64,000 nucleotides of DNA from Paraburkholderia largidicola (GTDB lineage Bacteria > Pseudomonadota > Gammaproteobacteria > Burkholderiales > Burkholderiaceae), in assembly GCF_013426895.1 (NCBI RefSeq), contig NZ_AP023174.1:186001-250000 (forward strand). Direction: 5' to 3'. The translations under genes and the position numbers were made by a program. Below, in pieces: positions 55,399 to 64,000 of this stretch. The notes below the pieces were generated by a model. That model searched no databases. It saw only the letters and a program-made list of their open reading frames with translations, and had not been told where the DNA came from. Position 1 is the first letter of the stretch. Each line of letters opens with the position of its first letter.

Positions 55399-55608
55399 GG
55401 CCTGTTGGATTCATCAATTGATACGGACCGACGCGATGCCTCGCACGGACGCCGCGCGGCAGGTCGTATGGGAATGAGAGCCACGAATGGGGAACGCGCA
55501 GTCCGCACCTTGCTGCCAAGGTGACTGCCCGTCGTGACAGAGGAATGTCGTCGCGGCGTGCTGTGCCGCTGAAGTCGACGCCGGACGTTGACGCCGGCGC
55601 GAAAAGGT

Positions 55609-57465
55609 TTAGTCGACGGTTGCCGCCGTGCGCCCTTGCAGCAACATCTGGCTTTCTTCGAACCCGATCATCACGAGACCGGACGCTTCGCTTTTCGCGC
55701 GGCGCTTCGCGAGCGCAGCGACGGATGCAATGTCTTCGCTGCTGTACACGGTCTCGCCCGATTGCGGCTGAACCAGCACGCAGCCGATCGCCATCGTCAC
55801 GAAGCCGAAGAACGTCGGATTGCCGCGCCGGTCCTCGCCATGGATGCCTCCCGCCAGGCGGTCGCCCGGCGCGTAGAAGCGCTGCGCGCCTTCGTTGAAC
55901 ACGTGAATGGCGCGCTCCGCGCGCTCGCGCCAGTCCTCGCTCTGAAACAGGATCAGAAAATCATCGCCGCCGACGTGGCCGAGAAAATCGCGCATCGGAT
56001 CGCAGACGTCAGCGAGCACGTGCGCGGCGAACTTCAGTACCTCGTCGCCTTGCCAGTAGCCGTACTGGTCGTTGAACGGTTTGAAGTGGTTCAGATCGAC
56101 GTAGCACGCGTAAAAGCCGGCTTCGTGGCCGAGCAGTCGCGTGATGTGAGAGCTGATCGGAATGTTGCCCGGCAGGAAAGTCAGCGGATTCGCATAACGG
56201 GCCGCCTCGATGCGCACTTCCGTCACCGCGCGCACCAGGCTTTCACCCGTGCCGAGGCCGACGTACTTGCCGCTTTCGGTGATGACGAAGCCGTCCGCGA
56301 GGTAGCGCTGGTCGTCGCTGGCGAGCAGTTTGGCCATGTCTTCGACCGTCATCGATTTTTCGATGATGACGGGTGATGCATTCGCAAACAGCAGGCACGG
56401 CCGCTTGCCGAACAGCTCGCGGTGGTAAGGCAGCGCGTAGCGGTCCATGAACGCGCGCCGGTTGATCAGCGCGACGGGCTCGTTGTGCTCGACCACGGCG
56501 ACGGCATGCAGGTTCGGCAGCCGGTTGAAGAGTTCGAGCACGTCGTTGTTGGTCGCGTTGCGCGGCAGGGCGGGCGCATGCACGACCATTTTCGACGACG
56601 CCATCCCACCCGACGGCGAAGCGCTCACCGTGCGCGTCGCTTCGGGGAACACGGCGATATGGCCGGCGCGCAACGCTTCGCGCGCGTCGTCGGAGACCTT
56701 GCGCGGCGGATGCGCATGCGGCTTGCCGAAAAAATAGCCCTGGCCGCAGGAGATCCCCATGTCGCGCACGACGATCAGATCCGCCTCATTTTCGATGCCT
56801 TCGGCCACCAGACGCGCGCCGCTCGCGGCCGCGAAGTGCTGCATCGCCTTGACGGCTTCGAACTTGAGCGGATCGCTGGCAATGTCGTGAATGAAGAAGC
56901 GGTCGATCTTCACGACGTCCGGCTGCAGACGCACCCACAGATTCATGCTGGCGTTCGCGGTGCCGTAGTCGTCGAGTGCGAACTGGGCGCCGGCCATGCG
57001 CAGCATCGAGATGGCGGGCAGGAAACTGGCGACATCGGGGATCGCGCTCTGCTCGGTCAGTTCGATCACGATGCGCTCCGCGTCGACGCCCATGTTGCGC
57101 AGCATCACGAAGGTGTCTTCGCGGTTGTCGGCGAGTTGACGGATCGCGCCGGCGCTGAAATTCAGGAACAGCTTGCCTTCGTATTTGAGCTTCGCGAATG
57201 CCTCGATGCAGGTGTGCGCGGCGGCGCGCTCCAGTGCGATGACGCTGCCTTCGGCAGCCGCCTGCGCGAACAGCGCGTACGGCGCCTCGAGCGCGGAACC
57301 GGCCGGTCCGCGGATCAGCCCTTCGTAGCCGAGAATCGCGCCGTCGTCGAAATCGACGATCGGCTGGAACACGGCGGACAGGTCACGCTGCGCAATCAGA
57401 TCGACGATGCGCGGCGCTGCGATGGTGGAGAACGAGCGTTGAGGCATGACATACGGCCGGAGCAT
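55609..57465 (-). CDS. EAL-CBS-GGDEF c-di-GMP protein
   Basis: This 618-residue cytoplasmic protein has an EAL domain at residues about 15-260 (YEGLIRGP, LNFSAGAI, DDYGTANAS, VKIDRF, AEGIEN, GYFFGKP). A CBS pair at about 300-430 is likely a nucleotide sensor, and a GGDEF domain at about 440-590 has the active loop GGDDF instead of GGDEF. The EAL catalytic residues are present. The second Asp in the GGDEF loop keeps an acidic residue, so cyclase activity is possible. An alternative ATG six codons downstream cannot be excluded. Confidence 0.85.
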   Translation of the reverse strand: MLRPYVMPQRSFSTIAAPRIVDLIAQRDLSAVFQPIVDFDDGAILGYEGLIRGPAGSALEAPYALFAQAAAEGSVIALERAAAHTCIEAFAKLKYEGKLFLNFSAGAIRQLADNREDTFVMLRNMGVDAERIVIELTEQSAIPDVASFLPAISMLRMAGAQFALDDYGTANASMNLWVRLQPDVVKIDRFFIHDIASDPLKFEAVKAMQHFAAASGARLVAEGIENEADLIVVRDMGISCGQGYFFGKPHAHPPRKVSDDAREALRAGHIAVFPEATRTVSASPSGGMASSKMVVHAPALPRNATNNDVLELFNRLPNLHAVAVVEHNEPVALINRRAFMDRYALPYHRELFGKRPCLLFANASPVIIEKSMTVEDMAKLLASDDQRYLADGFVITESGKYVGLGTGESLVRAVTEVRIEAARYANPLTFLPGNIPISSHITRLLGHEAGFYACYVDLNHFKPFNDQYGYWQGDEVLKFAAHVLADVCDPMRDFLGHVGGDDFLILFQSEDWRERAERAIHVFNEGAQRFYAPGDRLAGGIHGEDRRGNPTFFGFVTMAIGCVLVQPQSGETVYSSEDIASVAALAKRRAKSEASGLVMIGFEESQMLLQGRTAATVD

Positions 57466-57640
57466 TGGACCGTCGGCTTATCGGCAGCAAGTCGCTGAAA
57501 TTAAATGAATTTTTAATGACGCTTCGCACCGTTCTGGTGCTCGACGGAAGCGTTTCCATTATTTGGGATGGGGCGGCGCGTGCGTTTCCCCTATGCCGTC
57601 ATACCGAGGCGACAGCAGCGGCCGGTCAGGATGAAATAAC

Positions 57641-57663
57641 GAAAAAGCCGCCCGCAGGCGGCC
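57641..57663 (-). terminator. Terminator of the SBF transporter gene (minus strand)
   Basis: A 6-bp GC stem GCCGCC / GGCGGC (57,647-57,662) with a CGCA loop is preceded on the plus strand by five A, which is a T-run for leftward transcription. It lies 56 bases past the transporter stop. Confidence 0.65.
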
Positions 57664-57718
57664 TTCACGACATGCACTCAGGGAGAGCGCTATGAATCTC
57701 GACTCATTCGAAACAGGC

Positions 57719-58744
57719 CTAACGGCGCGCAACAGCGGCCGTCGTGCTCTTCTTTTGCGCGGCGCGCTTCTCGGCGCTGACATCGCGCGCGCCCCAGCGT
57801 TGCGCGAGCGCGGCGCAAACCATGAGCTGAATCTGATGGAACAGCATCAGCGGCAGCACGACGGCGCCCACCGCGTGCGTGGCGAAAATCACTTTCGCCA
57901 TCGGCACACCGGCGGCGAGGCTCTTCTTCGAGCCGCAGAAGATGATCGTGATCTGGTCGGCGCGGCTGAAGCCAAGGCGCTTGCTGACGAACATCGTCAC
58001 CAGCAGCGCGAGCGCCAGCAGCACCGCGCACACCACGAGCAGGCCGCCCAGCGCGACGAGCGGAATCTGATGCCAGAGGCCTTCGTTCACGGCCTCGCTG
58101 AACGCGGCATACACCACCAGCAGGATCGAGCCCTGGTCGACGAACTTCAGCACGCCGCGGTTGCGGTCGATCCATCCGCCGATCATCGGCCGCAGCAACT
58201 GCCCGGCGACGAACGGCACCAGCAGTTGCAGCACGATGTTCCACACCGTATGCCACGGCGACGTGCCGCTCGCGGCCTGGCTCGTGACGATCACGCTGAC
58301 GAGCGCGGGCGTGATGAAGATGCCGAGCAGGCTCGAAGCGGACGCGCTGCATACGGCGGCGGGCACATTGCCCTTCGCAATCGACGTGAACGCGATCGAC
58401 GACTGAACCGTCGACGGCAGCGTACAGAGGAAGAGGATGCCGGCGTAGAGCGCAGGCGTCACGAGGGGCGAAAGAAGCGGTTTGAGTACGAGCCCGAGTA
58501 TCGGAAAGAGCGCGAACGTGCTTAGCAGCACCACCAGATGCAGCCGCCAGTGCGTGGCGCCCGCAATGATCGCTTCGCGCGAGAGCTTGGCGCCGTGCAG
58601 GAAGAACAGCAGGCCGACCGCGAAATCCGTCACCCAGTTGAACGCCGTTGCCGCCTGGCCGTGCACGGGCAGCAGGCTCGCGAAAATCACCGTGCCGATC
58701 AGGCACAGCGTGAAGTTGTCGGGCAGGAGTTTCGGACGGGCCAT
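57719..58744 (-). CDS. Bile acid:sodium symporter (SBF-like) family transporter
   Basis: This 341-residue inner-membrane protein has ten hydrophobic segments. Family features are GLLFFLHGAKLS (about 44-55), LCTLPSTVQSSIAFTS (about 105-120), and FCGSKKSLAAGVPMA (about 270-284), typical of the SBF-like/SLC10A7 group rather than classical bile-acid carriers. The substrate is unknown. The start is 58,744. Confidence 0.85.
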   Translation of the reverse strand: MARPKLLPDNFTLCLIGTVIFASLLPVHGQAATAFNWVTDFAVGLLFFLHGAKLSREAIIAGATHWRLHLVVLLSTFALFPILGLVLKPLLSPLVTPALYAGILFLCTLPSTVQSSIAFTSIAKGNVPAAVCSASASSLLGIFITPALVSVIVTSQAASGTSPWHTVWNIVLQLLVPFVAGQLLRPMIGGWIDRNRGVLKFVDQGSILLVVYAAFSEAVNEGLWHQIPLVALGGLLVVCAVLLALALLVTMFVSKRLGFSRADQITIIFCGSKKSLAAGVPMAKVIFATHAVGAVVLPLMLFHQIQLMVCAALAQRWGARDVSAEKRAAQKKSTTAAVARR

Positions 58745-59281
58745 CTTTCAAATCTCGATGCAGGTCAAGCGATCGCCTTGATGTCGCCGGTGGGCGGGCG
58801 CCAAAGGGCTATTGTCCGCGCAAAGTGATTGAAAAAGCAAATTCATTTGCCGAATTGATTAATTACCTGAGCGCATGAAACGACCGCCCGCGCGCATGGT
58901 TGTGTTCGCATCGAGTCTGGCGGTCATGGCACCCGTTTGGGCGTCGAAAAATCAGTCAAAACGACACGTCGAAACAGGCGTTTTAGAGCGCCACTGTTCA
59001 TACGAATTCAGGTGTTCGAACGACCTCGTTTCAGCGCTTTTTCGCCTCGCGCCGCAAGAGGTTTGTGGCGAAAAAACGTCGCAGTAACAATGCGTTACAA
59101 GAGTGCCGCAGACCTAACATATTTTGGCTCGACTCACTGGGAGGACGCCAATAAATTACTGTTCGAAGGCCGATGGGGCATCGCGCGAGACAGCTTGTCA
59201 TGCAAGTCGCGCCAACCCCGGAACCAGCCAAGCCGTAGCTCGAACGGCGGGCTCTCAGGCGGGTCGTCGGGCAGGTGAAAC
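58745..59281. other. 537-base region without a supported gene
   Basis: It contains the promoter side of the SBF gene and the 5' side of the next secreted-protein gene. Base composition is lower in G+C than in neighbouring genes. A 70-codon frame at 58,875-59,087 has a signal-like start but no ribosome site and poor codon use. Confidence 0.5.
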
Positions 59282-59899
59282 ATGGTGCTTGTAGGGCTGT
59301 CGAGGATCAAATGGTGGATGACGGGCGCGCTGATCGTCGCGCTGACCTCGCTCGCCTATGCGAAACCGTCATTCGTCAGCCATGAAGGACACGGGTTGTT
59401 CGGCGGCAGGTCGGGTTTTCAGGGCTCGTCGTTCGGTGGCCCCGTCCATGGAAACGCCATGCCGCGTGCCAGCATTTCACGTGAGATGCCGCGTGGCGTT
59501 GCGATGCCGGGCAACGCTGGCCGATATGCGCGGAATGAAGCGCCGCGCACGCGCGGCAACGCGCAAGGCCGCACCAATGTGAACGATACGTTCGCCGGAC
59601 GTGTGTACGGCAGCAACGCATCGAACTACAGCGCACAACGCATGACGCTTCCCGCCGACGTTTATCACAACCGGCCAGCTGCGCAATACGTCGGCACCCA
59701 GTATGCCGGCGCGATCACGCCTGTCAGCACCGATTCGCGTAACGCGCCGCGACCGCCGGCAACTGCGCAATCCGCGCACGTCGGTTCGATCCGCGACGAC
59801 GTCACGCGCTACAACGAAGAACGCGGTGCGTCGCGCCCGATTCCGCGTCCGCCTGGCGACTCATCCCGTATCCCGTCTCAGTCGCCTTACCGTAACTGA
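59282..59899 (+). CDS. Small secreted Arg/Asn/Pro-rich protein, unknown function
   Basis: This 205-residue protein has an N-terminal hydrophobic segment (about 11-26) ending A-Y-A, so it is exported. The mature part is low in hydrophobics and rich in Arg, Asn, Ser, Gly and Pro, with no domain I recognise and probably little fixed structure. AGGTG lies before the ATG. It may be a cell-surface or periplasmic polymer-binding protein, but this is only a guess. Confidence 0.65.
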   Translation: MVLVGLSRIKWWMTGALIVALTSLAYAKPSFVSHEGHGLFGGRSGFQGSSFGGPVHGNAMPRASISREMPRGVAMPGNAGRYARNEAPRTRGNAQGRTNVNDTFAGRVYGSNASNYSAQRMTLPADVYHNRPAAQYVGTQYAGAITPVSTDSRNAPRPPATAQSAHVGSIRDDVTRYNEERGASRPIPRPPGDSSRIPSQSPYRN

Positions 59900-60434
59900 C
59901 CTGTCCTCTGCGTCTGCCGGACGTTTCGATGTTCGGCCCATTCTGTTTTCCATCCACTCGCTCTGAGATCGGATCGGTCTTTTCTCAAGCTCAGCTACTC
60001 AATCTTTTCGTTCTCCGCACGTCCGACAAAATACCCCGTCTGATCTGACGTAAGCACACCACACATTTTTGAAAACGCTCGTCAGTCTTTTGCGTTTGTC
60101 ATCAAATCCCTTCTTTGTTGCGGCGGCGCGTCAATCCATCGTTGATGCGCTTCGCATCACACGCGGTGCTGTAGAATCCGCGCCCTTTGACGGGCGTGCG
60201 GGTGTTTGCGGCACTGCGGAAACAAGGTGCGTCGGCAACCAGTATCAGGCCGAAAGTCGACCAAACTATTCAGTCCCATATACCCGCAATAACCGCAGAT
60301 ATTTTTGTCCATAAAAATGGTCCGCAAAGATTTGTCCCAGCCCAGATTGGCTCGACGATCAAACGGATAACAAGCACGGATCCGGCGAGCGCCCCGCCGT
60401 ACAGCCACACCTTTTGACAAAGACAGGAGAACCC
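59900..60434. other. 535-base porin leader and intergenic region
   Basis: No gene is supported here. The region becomes A+T-rich around 60,275-60,340, including ATTTTT and AAAAAT arms around a 6-base loop at about 60,300. The promoter and long 5' leader of the porin gene likely lie here. Confidence 0.5.
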
Positions 60435-61514
60435 ATGAATACCACCGTCAGCCGTGCGCTGAGAACAACCCTGAAGGCTAGCGTCATCGGCGCCTTGCTG
60501 GCTGTTGCATCGACGTCGTCGTTCGCGCAGTCGAGCGTGCAGCTTTATGGTCAGGTCGACGAATGGGTCGGCGTCACGAAGTTCCCGGGCAGCCAGAGCG
60601 CATGGAACGTGTCGGGCGGCGGTATGTCGACGTCGTACTGGGGCATCAAGGGTGCCGAAGATCTGGGCAACGGCTACAAGGCGATCTTCACCCTGGAAGA
60701 CTTCTTCCGTGCGCAGAACGGCAAGTTCGGCCGCTTCGACGGCGACACGTTCTTCGGGCGTAACGCGTACGTCGGCATCGAGTCGCCGTACGGCACGGTG
60801 ACGGCGGGCCGTCTGACCACGCAACTGTTCGTGTCGACGATTCTGTTCAACCCGTTCATCGACTCGTACGTGTTCTCGCCGGCGGTCTATCACGTGTTCC
60901 TCGGCCTGGGCACGTTCCCGACCTACACGACTGACATGGGCGTGGTCGGCGACTCCGGCTGGAACAACGCGATCCAGTATTCGTCGCCGGACTTCAGCGG
61001 CCTGTCGGGCAGCGCGATGTATGCACTGGGCAATTCGGCGGATCACAACGGCTCGAAGAAATACAGCGCGCAGTTCCTGTATTTCCACGGTCCGTTCGCG
61101 GCGACGGGCGTGTTCCAGTACGTGAACTTCAACAACTCGCCGACCGACCTCGGATCGCTGGTTGCTGGCCTGAAGAGCCAGTCGGTTGGCCAGCTGGGCG
61201 TGTCGTACGACCTGAAGTTCGTGAAGTTCTACGGCCAGTACATGTACACGAAGAACGACCAGGACGTCGGCAGCTGGCACGTGAACACGGCGCAGGGCGG
61301 CGTGTCGGTGCCGCTGGGCACGGGCACGGTGATGGCGTCGTACGCATACTCGCGCGACGCGGGCGGTCTGGACCAGATGCACCAGTCGGCGGCGATCGGC
61401 TACGACTACCCGCTGTCGAAGCGCACCGACGTCTACGCGGCGTATCTCTACGACAAGTACACGGGCCAGGCTTCGGGCTATACGGCCGGCGCCGGTATCC
61501 GCGCGAAGTTCTGA
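60435..61514 (+). CDS. Gram-negative general porin
   Basis: This 359-residue outer-membrane beta-barrel has a signal peptide (hydrophobic 14-28, ending F-A-Q). Short alternating strands follow: first SVQLYGQVDEWVG, later GYKAIFTLEDFF, and the last strand is GYTAGAGIRAKF, with the terminal Phe typical of outer-membrane porins. It resembles the Burkholderia OpcP/porin_4 family. The ATG at 60,435 follows AGGAG; the frame seven codons upstream is not needed. A strong terminator follows. Confidence 0.9.
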   Translation: MNTTVSRALRTTLKASVIGALLAVASTSSFAQSSVQLYGQVDEWVGVTKFPGSQSAWNVSGGGMSTSYWGIKGAEDLGNGYKAIFTLEDFFRAQNGKFGRFDGDTFFGRNAYVGIESPYGTVTAGRLTTQLFVSTILFNPFIDSYVFSPAVYHVFLGLGTFPTYTTDMGVVGDSGWNNAIQYSSPDFSGLSGSAMYALGNSADHNGSKKYSAQFLYFHGPFAATGVFQYVNFNNSPTDLGSLVAGLKSQSVGQLGVSYDLKFVKFYGQYMYTKNDQDVGSWHVNTAQGGVSVPLGTGTVMASYAYSRDAGGLDQMHQSAAIGYDYPLSKRTDVYAAYLYDKYTGQASGYTAGAGIRAKF

Positions 61515-61568
61515 TCGCAATATGCCAGCGGCGCGGCGTGCACTGCGCGCCGCGGCGTCTCGGTCCGC

Positions 61569-61606
61569 AAAGCCCTGCTTTCTTCACGGAACGCAGGGCT
61601 TTTTCT
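61569..61606 (+). terminator. Porin terminator
   Basis: A 10-bp stem AAAGCCCTGC / GCAGGGCTTT (61,569-61,578 with 61,593-61,602) is followed by TTTC. Confidence 0.75.
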
Positions 61607-61697
61607 TTCCGATGCTCGAGCGTGCCGCACATTGTCGACGGCTCCTTGATAAAGTCCCGGGAATCAGCCTGATTCATTCCTATCCCGAGCGATCGCC

Positions 61698-62636
61698 ATG
61701 GATACCCTCGTCAGCATGAAAGTGTTTCGCCACGTGGTCGAAGTCGGCAGCTTTGTCGGCGCGGCGGAGAAGATGGACATGTCGGCGGCGATGGCGAGCA
61801 AGCATGTGATGCATCTCGAGCAGCAACTCGGCGCGCGCTTGCTGAACCGGACCACGCGCCGCGTCGCGCCGACGGAAGCGGGCCGCGAGTATTACGAACG
61901 GCTGAGCCAGGTGCTGGGCGAACTCGACGAAGCCGAGCAGGCAGTCGGCGCGGCGAGCATCGTGCCGCAAGGGCGCTTGCGTGTGTCGACGTTGTCGGCG
62001 TTCGGTCTGCGGCACGTCATGAGTGCCGTCGCCGATTACGCAACGCAGCATCCGCAAGTCACCGTCGATATCACGCTGTCGGACCGCGTCGTCGAACTGA
62101 TCGACGAGGGCTTCGACGTCGCGATCCGCGCATCGCCGTCCGGGCTGAAGTCGTCGTCGCTGATCGCGCGTCAGGTGGCGACCGCGCATCTCGTGTTGTG
62201 CGCGTCGCCGGACTATATCGAGCGCCACGGCGCACCCAGAAACACCGCCGATCTCGCGCGCCACAACTTCATCCAGTACGCAGGCGTGTCGGCGCTCGAA
62301 CTGGTCGCGGGCGCGAATGCGGACAGCGCGCGCGTCAAGCTGTCGGGCAATCTGGTCGTCAATCATCTGGAGGCGCAGCGCGTCGTCGTGTTGCAGGGCG
62401 CGGCGCTCGCGCTGCTCGGCACGGAGGTGATCGGCGACGATCTCGCCGCCGGCCGTCTCGTGCCGCTACTCGTCGACGAACTGCCGCCGCGCGAGTTGCC
62501 CATCCACGTCGTCTACGCGAGCCGCCGGCATCTGTCGGCGAAGGTGCGTTCGTTTGTCGATTTCATCGCGGAGCGCTTTTCCAGCGAGACGCTATGGCCG
62601 ACGCTGGAGCAGATCAGGGCGCTTGCTGTGCGGTGA
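61698..62636 (+). CDS. LysR family transcriptional regulator
   Basis: This 312-residue protein has an N-terminal winged helix (GSFVGAAEKMDMSAAMASKHVMHLE, about residues 17-41, with LNRTTRRVAPTEAG following) and a C-terminal effector-binding domain. The window gives no effector. It is 131 bases upstream of icmF on the same strand, so it may regulate that gene or be unrelated. Confidence 0.88.
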   Translation: MDTLVSMKVFRHVVEVGSFVGAAEKMDMSAAMASKHVMHLEQQLGARLLNRTTRRVAPTEAGREYYERLSQVLGELDEAEQAVGAASIVPQGRLRVSTLSAFGLRHVMSAVADYATQHPQVTVDITLSDRVVELIDEGFDVAIRASPSGLKSSSLIARQVATAHLVLCASPDYIERHGAPRNTADLARHNFIQYAGVSALELVAGANADSARVKLSGNLVVNHLEAQRVVVLQGAALALLGTEVIGDDLAAGRLVPLLVDELPPRELPIHVVYASRRHLSAKVRSFVDFIAERFSSETLWPTLEQIRALAVR

Positions 62637-62767
62637 AAATCGCGGCGCGGTGCGCGTCGTTTTGCGCCCACTGAACGCAGCACGGACGATCGGGTCGTAT
62701 CGTTATACTGGTTGCAGCACCCGCGAAGTAGAGACGAACGAACCTGACGATTCGATCCGGGGGAGAC

Positions 62768-64000
62768 ATGACTGATCTTTCCACGCCGCAGCGCGTCGCC
62801 GACGACGCGCCCGCTTCCCGCTCTTCCACGCCGCGCTCGCCTGGCGAGCCGTCTTCGCGACGTCTGCGTTTCGTCACGGCCGCGGCGCTGTTCGACGGCC
62901 ACGACGCATCGATCAACATCATGCGGCGCATCCTGCAGGCGAGCGGCGTCGAAGTGATCCATCTCGGCCACAATCGCTCGGTCGAAGAAATCGCGACAGC
63001 GGCGCTGCACGAAGACGCGGACGGCATCGCCGTGTCGAGCTATCAGGGCGGGCACGTCGAGTACTTCCGCTATCTGGTCGATCTGTTGCGCGAACGTGGC
63101 GGCGAGCGGATCAAGGTGTTCGGCGGCGGCGGCGGCGTGATCGTCCCCGATGAAATCGCGGAGTTGCAGCGCTATGGCGTCGAGCGCATCTACTCGCCGC
63201 ATGACGGCCAGCGGCTCGGGCTGCAAGGGATGATCGACGACATGATCGCGCGTTGCCGCGACGCGGCGCGAGCGGACGCGCAGCCGGCACAACTCGCTCG
63301 CGACCTGAAGGATGCGATGCGTGGCGATACGGAGCCTGCATCGCGTGTCGCCGCTTTTCGCAAGCTCGCGCAACTGATCACGTCGCTCGAAACGGGCGAC
63401 CTCGATGCCGCCACGCGCGCGACGCTCGCCGCGCAGGCCGCTCAAACGCACGTGCCCGTGCTCGGCATCACAGGAACGGGCGGCGCGGGCAAGTCGTCGC
63501 TCACCGACGAGTTGATCCGGCGTTTCCGCCTCGACTACGGCGACGCGTTGACCATCGCTGTGATCGCCATCGATCCATCACGCCGCAAATCGGGCGGCGC
63601 GCTGCTCGGCGATCGCATCCGCATGAACGCGATCGGCGACTGGGGCAGCGGCGCACGCGTCTTCATGCGCTCGCTGGCGACGCGCGAGGCATCGAGCGAA
63701 ATCTCCGACGCGCTGCCCGACGCAATCGACGCCTGCAAGATGGCGGGCTTCGATCTGATCGTGGTCGAAACATCGGGCATCGGACAGGGCGACGCGGCGA
63801 TCGTGCCGCACGCCGACAAGTCGCTGTATGTAATGACCCCGGAATTCGGCGCCGCGAGTCAGCTCGAAAAGATCGACATGCTCGATTTCGCGGACTTCGT
63901 CGCAATCAACAAGTTCGACCGTAAAGGCGCCGCCGATGCATTGCGCGACGTCGCGAAGCAGGTTCAGCGTAACCAGCAGAAGTTCGGATTGAAAATCGAA
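62768..64000 (+). CDS. icmF: Fused isobutyryl-CoA mutase IcmF, N-terminal part
   Basis: The first 411 residues are seen; the gene runs past the right edge. Residues about 35-165 are a B12-binding domain ([30 protein letters not shown]). Residues about 235-411 are a MeaB-like G domain, with the P-loop [10 protein letters not shown], then [19 protein letters not shown]. This order of B12 domain, G domain and mutase domain is specific to IcmF, which rearranges isobutyryl-CoA to butyryl-CoA using adenosylcobalamin, with the GTPase protecting the cofactor. GGGGGAG precedes the ATG. Confidence 0.9.
   Translation, partial: MTDLSTPQRVADDAPASRSSTPRSPGEPSSRRLRFVTAAALFDGHDASINIMRRILQASGVEVIHLGHNRSVEEIATAALHEDADGIAVSSYQGGHVEYFRYLVDLLRERGGERIKVFGGGGGVIVPDEIAELQRYGVERIYSPHDGQRLGLQGMIDDMIARCRDAARADAQPAQLARDLKDAMRGDTEPASRVAAFRKLAQLITSLETGDLDAATRATLAAQAAQTHVPVLGITGTGGAGKSSLTDELIRRFRLDYGDALTIAVIAIDPSRRKSGGALLGDRIRMNAIGDWGSGARVFMRSLATREASSEISDALPDAIDACKMAGFDLIVVETSGIGQGDAAIVPHADKSLYVMTPEFGAASQLEKIDMLDFADFVAINKFDRKGAADALRDVAKQVQRNQQKFGLKIE

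Noticed and set aside
58875..59087. 70-codon frame with a signal-like N-terminus
   Set aside because: No ribosome site, poor codon use, no homologue that I recognise.
1..64000. CRISPR arrays, rRNA, complete tRNA genes, insertion sequences or a replication origin
   Set aside because: No regularly spaced repeats, no intact tRNA fold and no transposase were seen; only the tRNA fragment at 16,799-16,845 was found.

Overview
The window reads as chromosomal or megaplasmid DNA of a Burkholderiales bacterium close to Paraburkholderia/Burkholderia. It is GC-rich, and the gene set fits: a KirBac channel, a Gram-negative porin, a fused indolepyruvate oxidoreductase, IcmF, and an OpgC-like protein. No complete tRNA, rRNA or CRISPR is visible. 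The species is inferred from gene content only.

Region 1 (1 to about 16,845) is an integrated genomic island. Its right end carries a P4-type tyrosine integrase, a gene joining a P27-terminase-like part to an AlpA-like part, and a VUT/YhhQ-family transporter, all on the minus strand. A tRNA-Ala(CGC)-like 3' fragment at 16,799-16,845 is a good candidate for attR. The main cargo is six minus-strand genes that overlap end to start (13,505 down past base 1): a SNF2 helicase, a RecQ-like helicase, a small protein, a P-loop ATPase, a small protein, and a DEVH helicase cut by the window edge. Order and domains match dpdE-F-G-H-I-J, the restriction half of the Dpd system, which puts 7-deazaguanine bases in DNA and attacks unmodified DNA. 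The VUT gene belongs to the preQ0/preQ1 transporter family, so it could supply the precursor. The modification genes (dpdA, B, C, D) and dpdK would have to lie left of base 1.

Region 2 (17,093-31,048) holds a translationally coupled OpgC-like acyltransferase and tannase-family hydrolase. A seven-gene plus-strand signalling block follows: RsbR-, RsbS- and RsbT-like stressosome proteins, an RsbW/RsbX-like fusion, a histidine kinase with an extra RsbT-like ATPase domain, a REC-HK-REC hybrid, and a 1637-residue double-kinase, triple-receiver protein. Most of these genes overlap or nearly abut.

Region 3 (31,067-37,400) is an archaic Csu-type chaperone-usher pilus operon on the minus strand, next to a DUF2239 gene whose upstream DNA carries three copies of an 8-bp motif. 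Region 4 (37,400-64,000) is ordinary accessory and core metabolism: a chemotaxis receptor, RutG-like permease, Na+/H+ antiporter, two c-di-GMP proteins, CutC, a 621-bp palindromic intergenic element, indolepyruvate oxidoreductase, GST, KirBac channel, a LacI-AGE epimerase-PfkB sugar operon with a perfect 21-bp operator-like palindrome, an SBF transporter, a porin, a LysR regulator, and the start of icmF, which is cut by the right edge.
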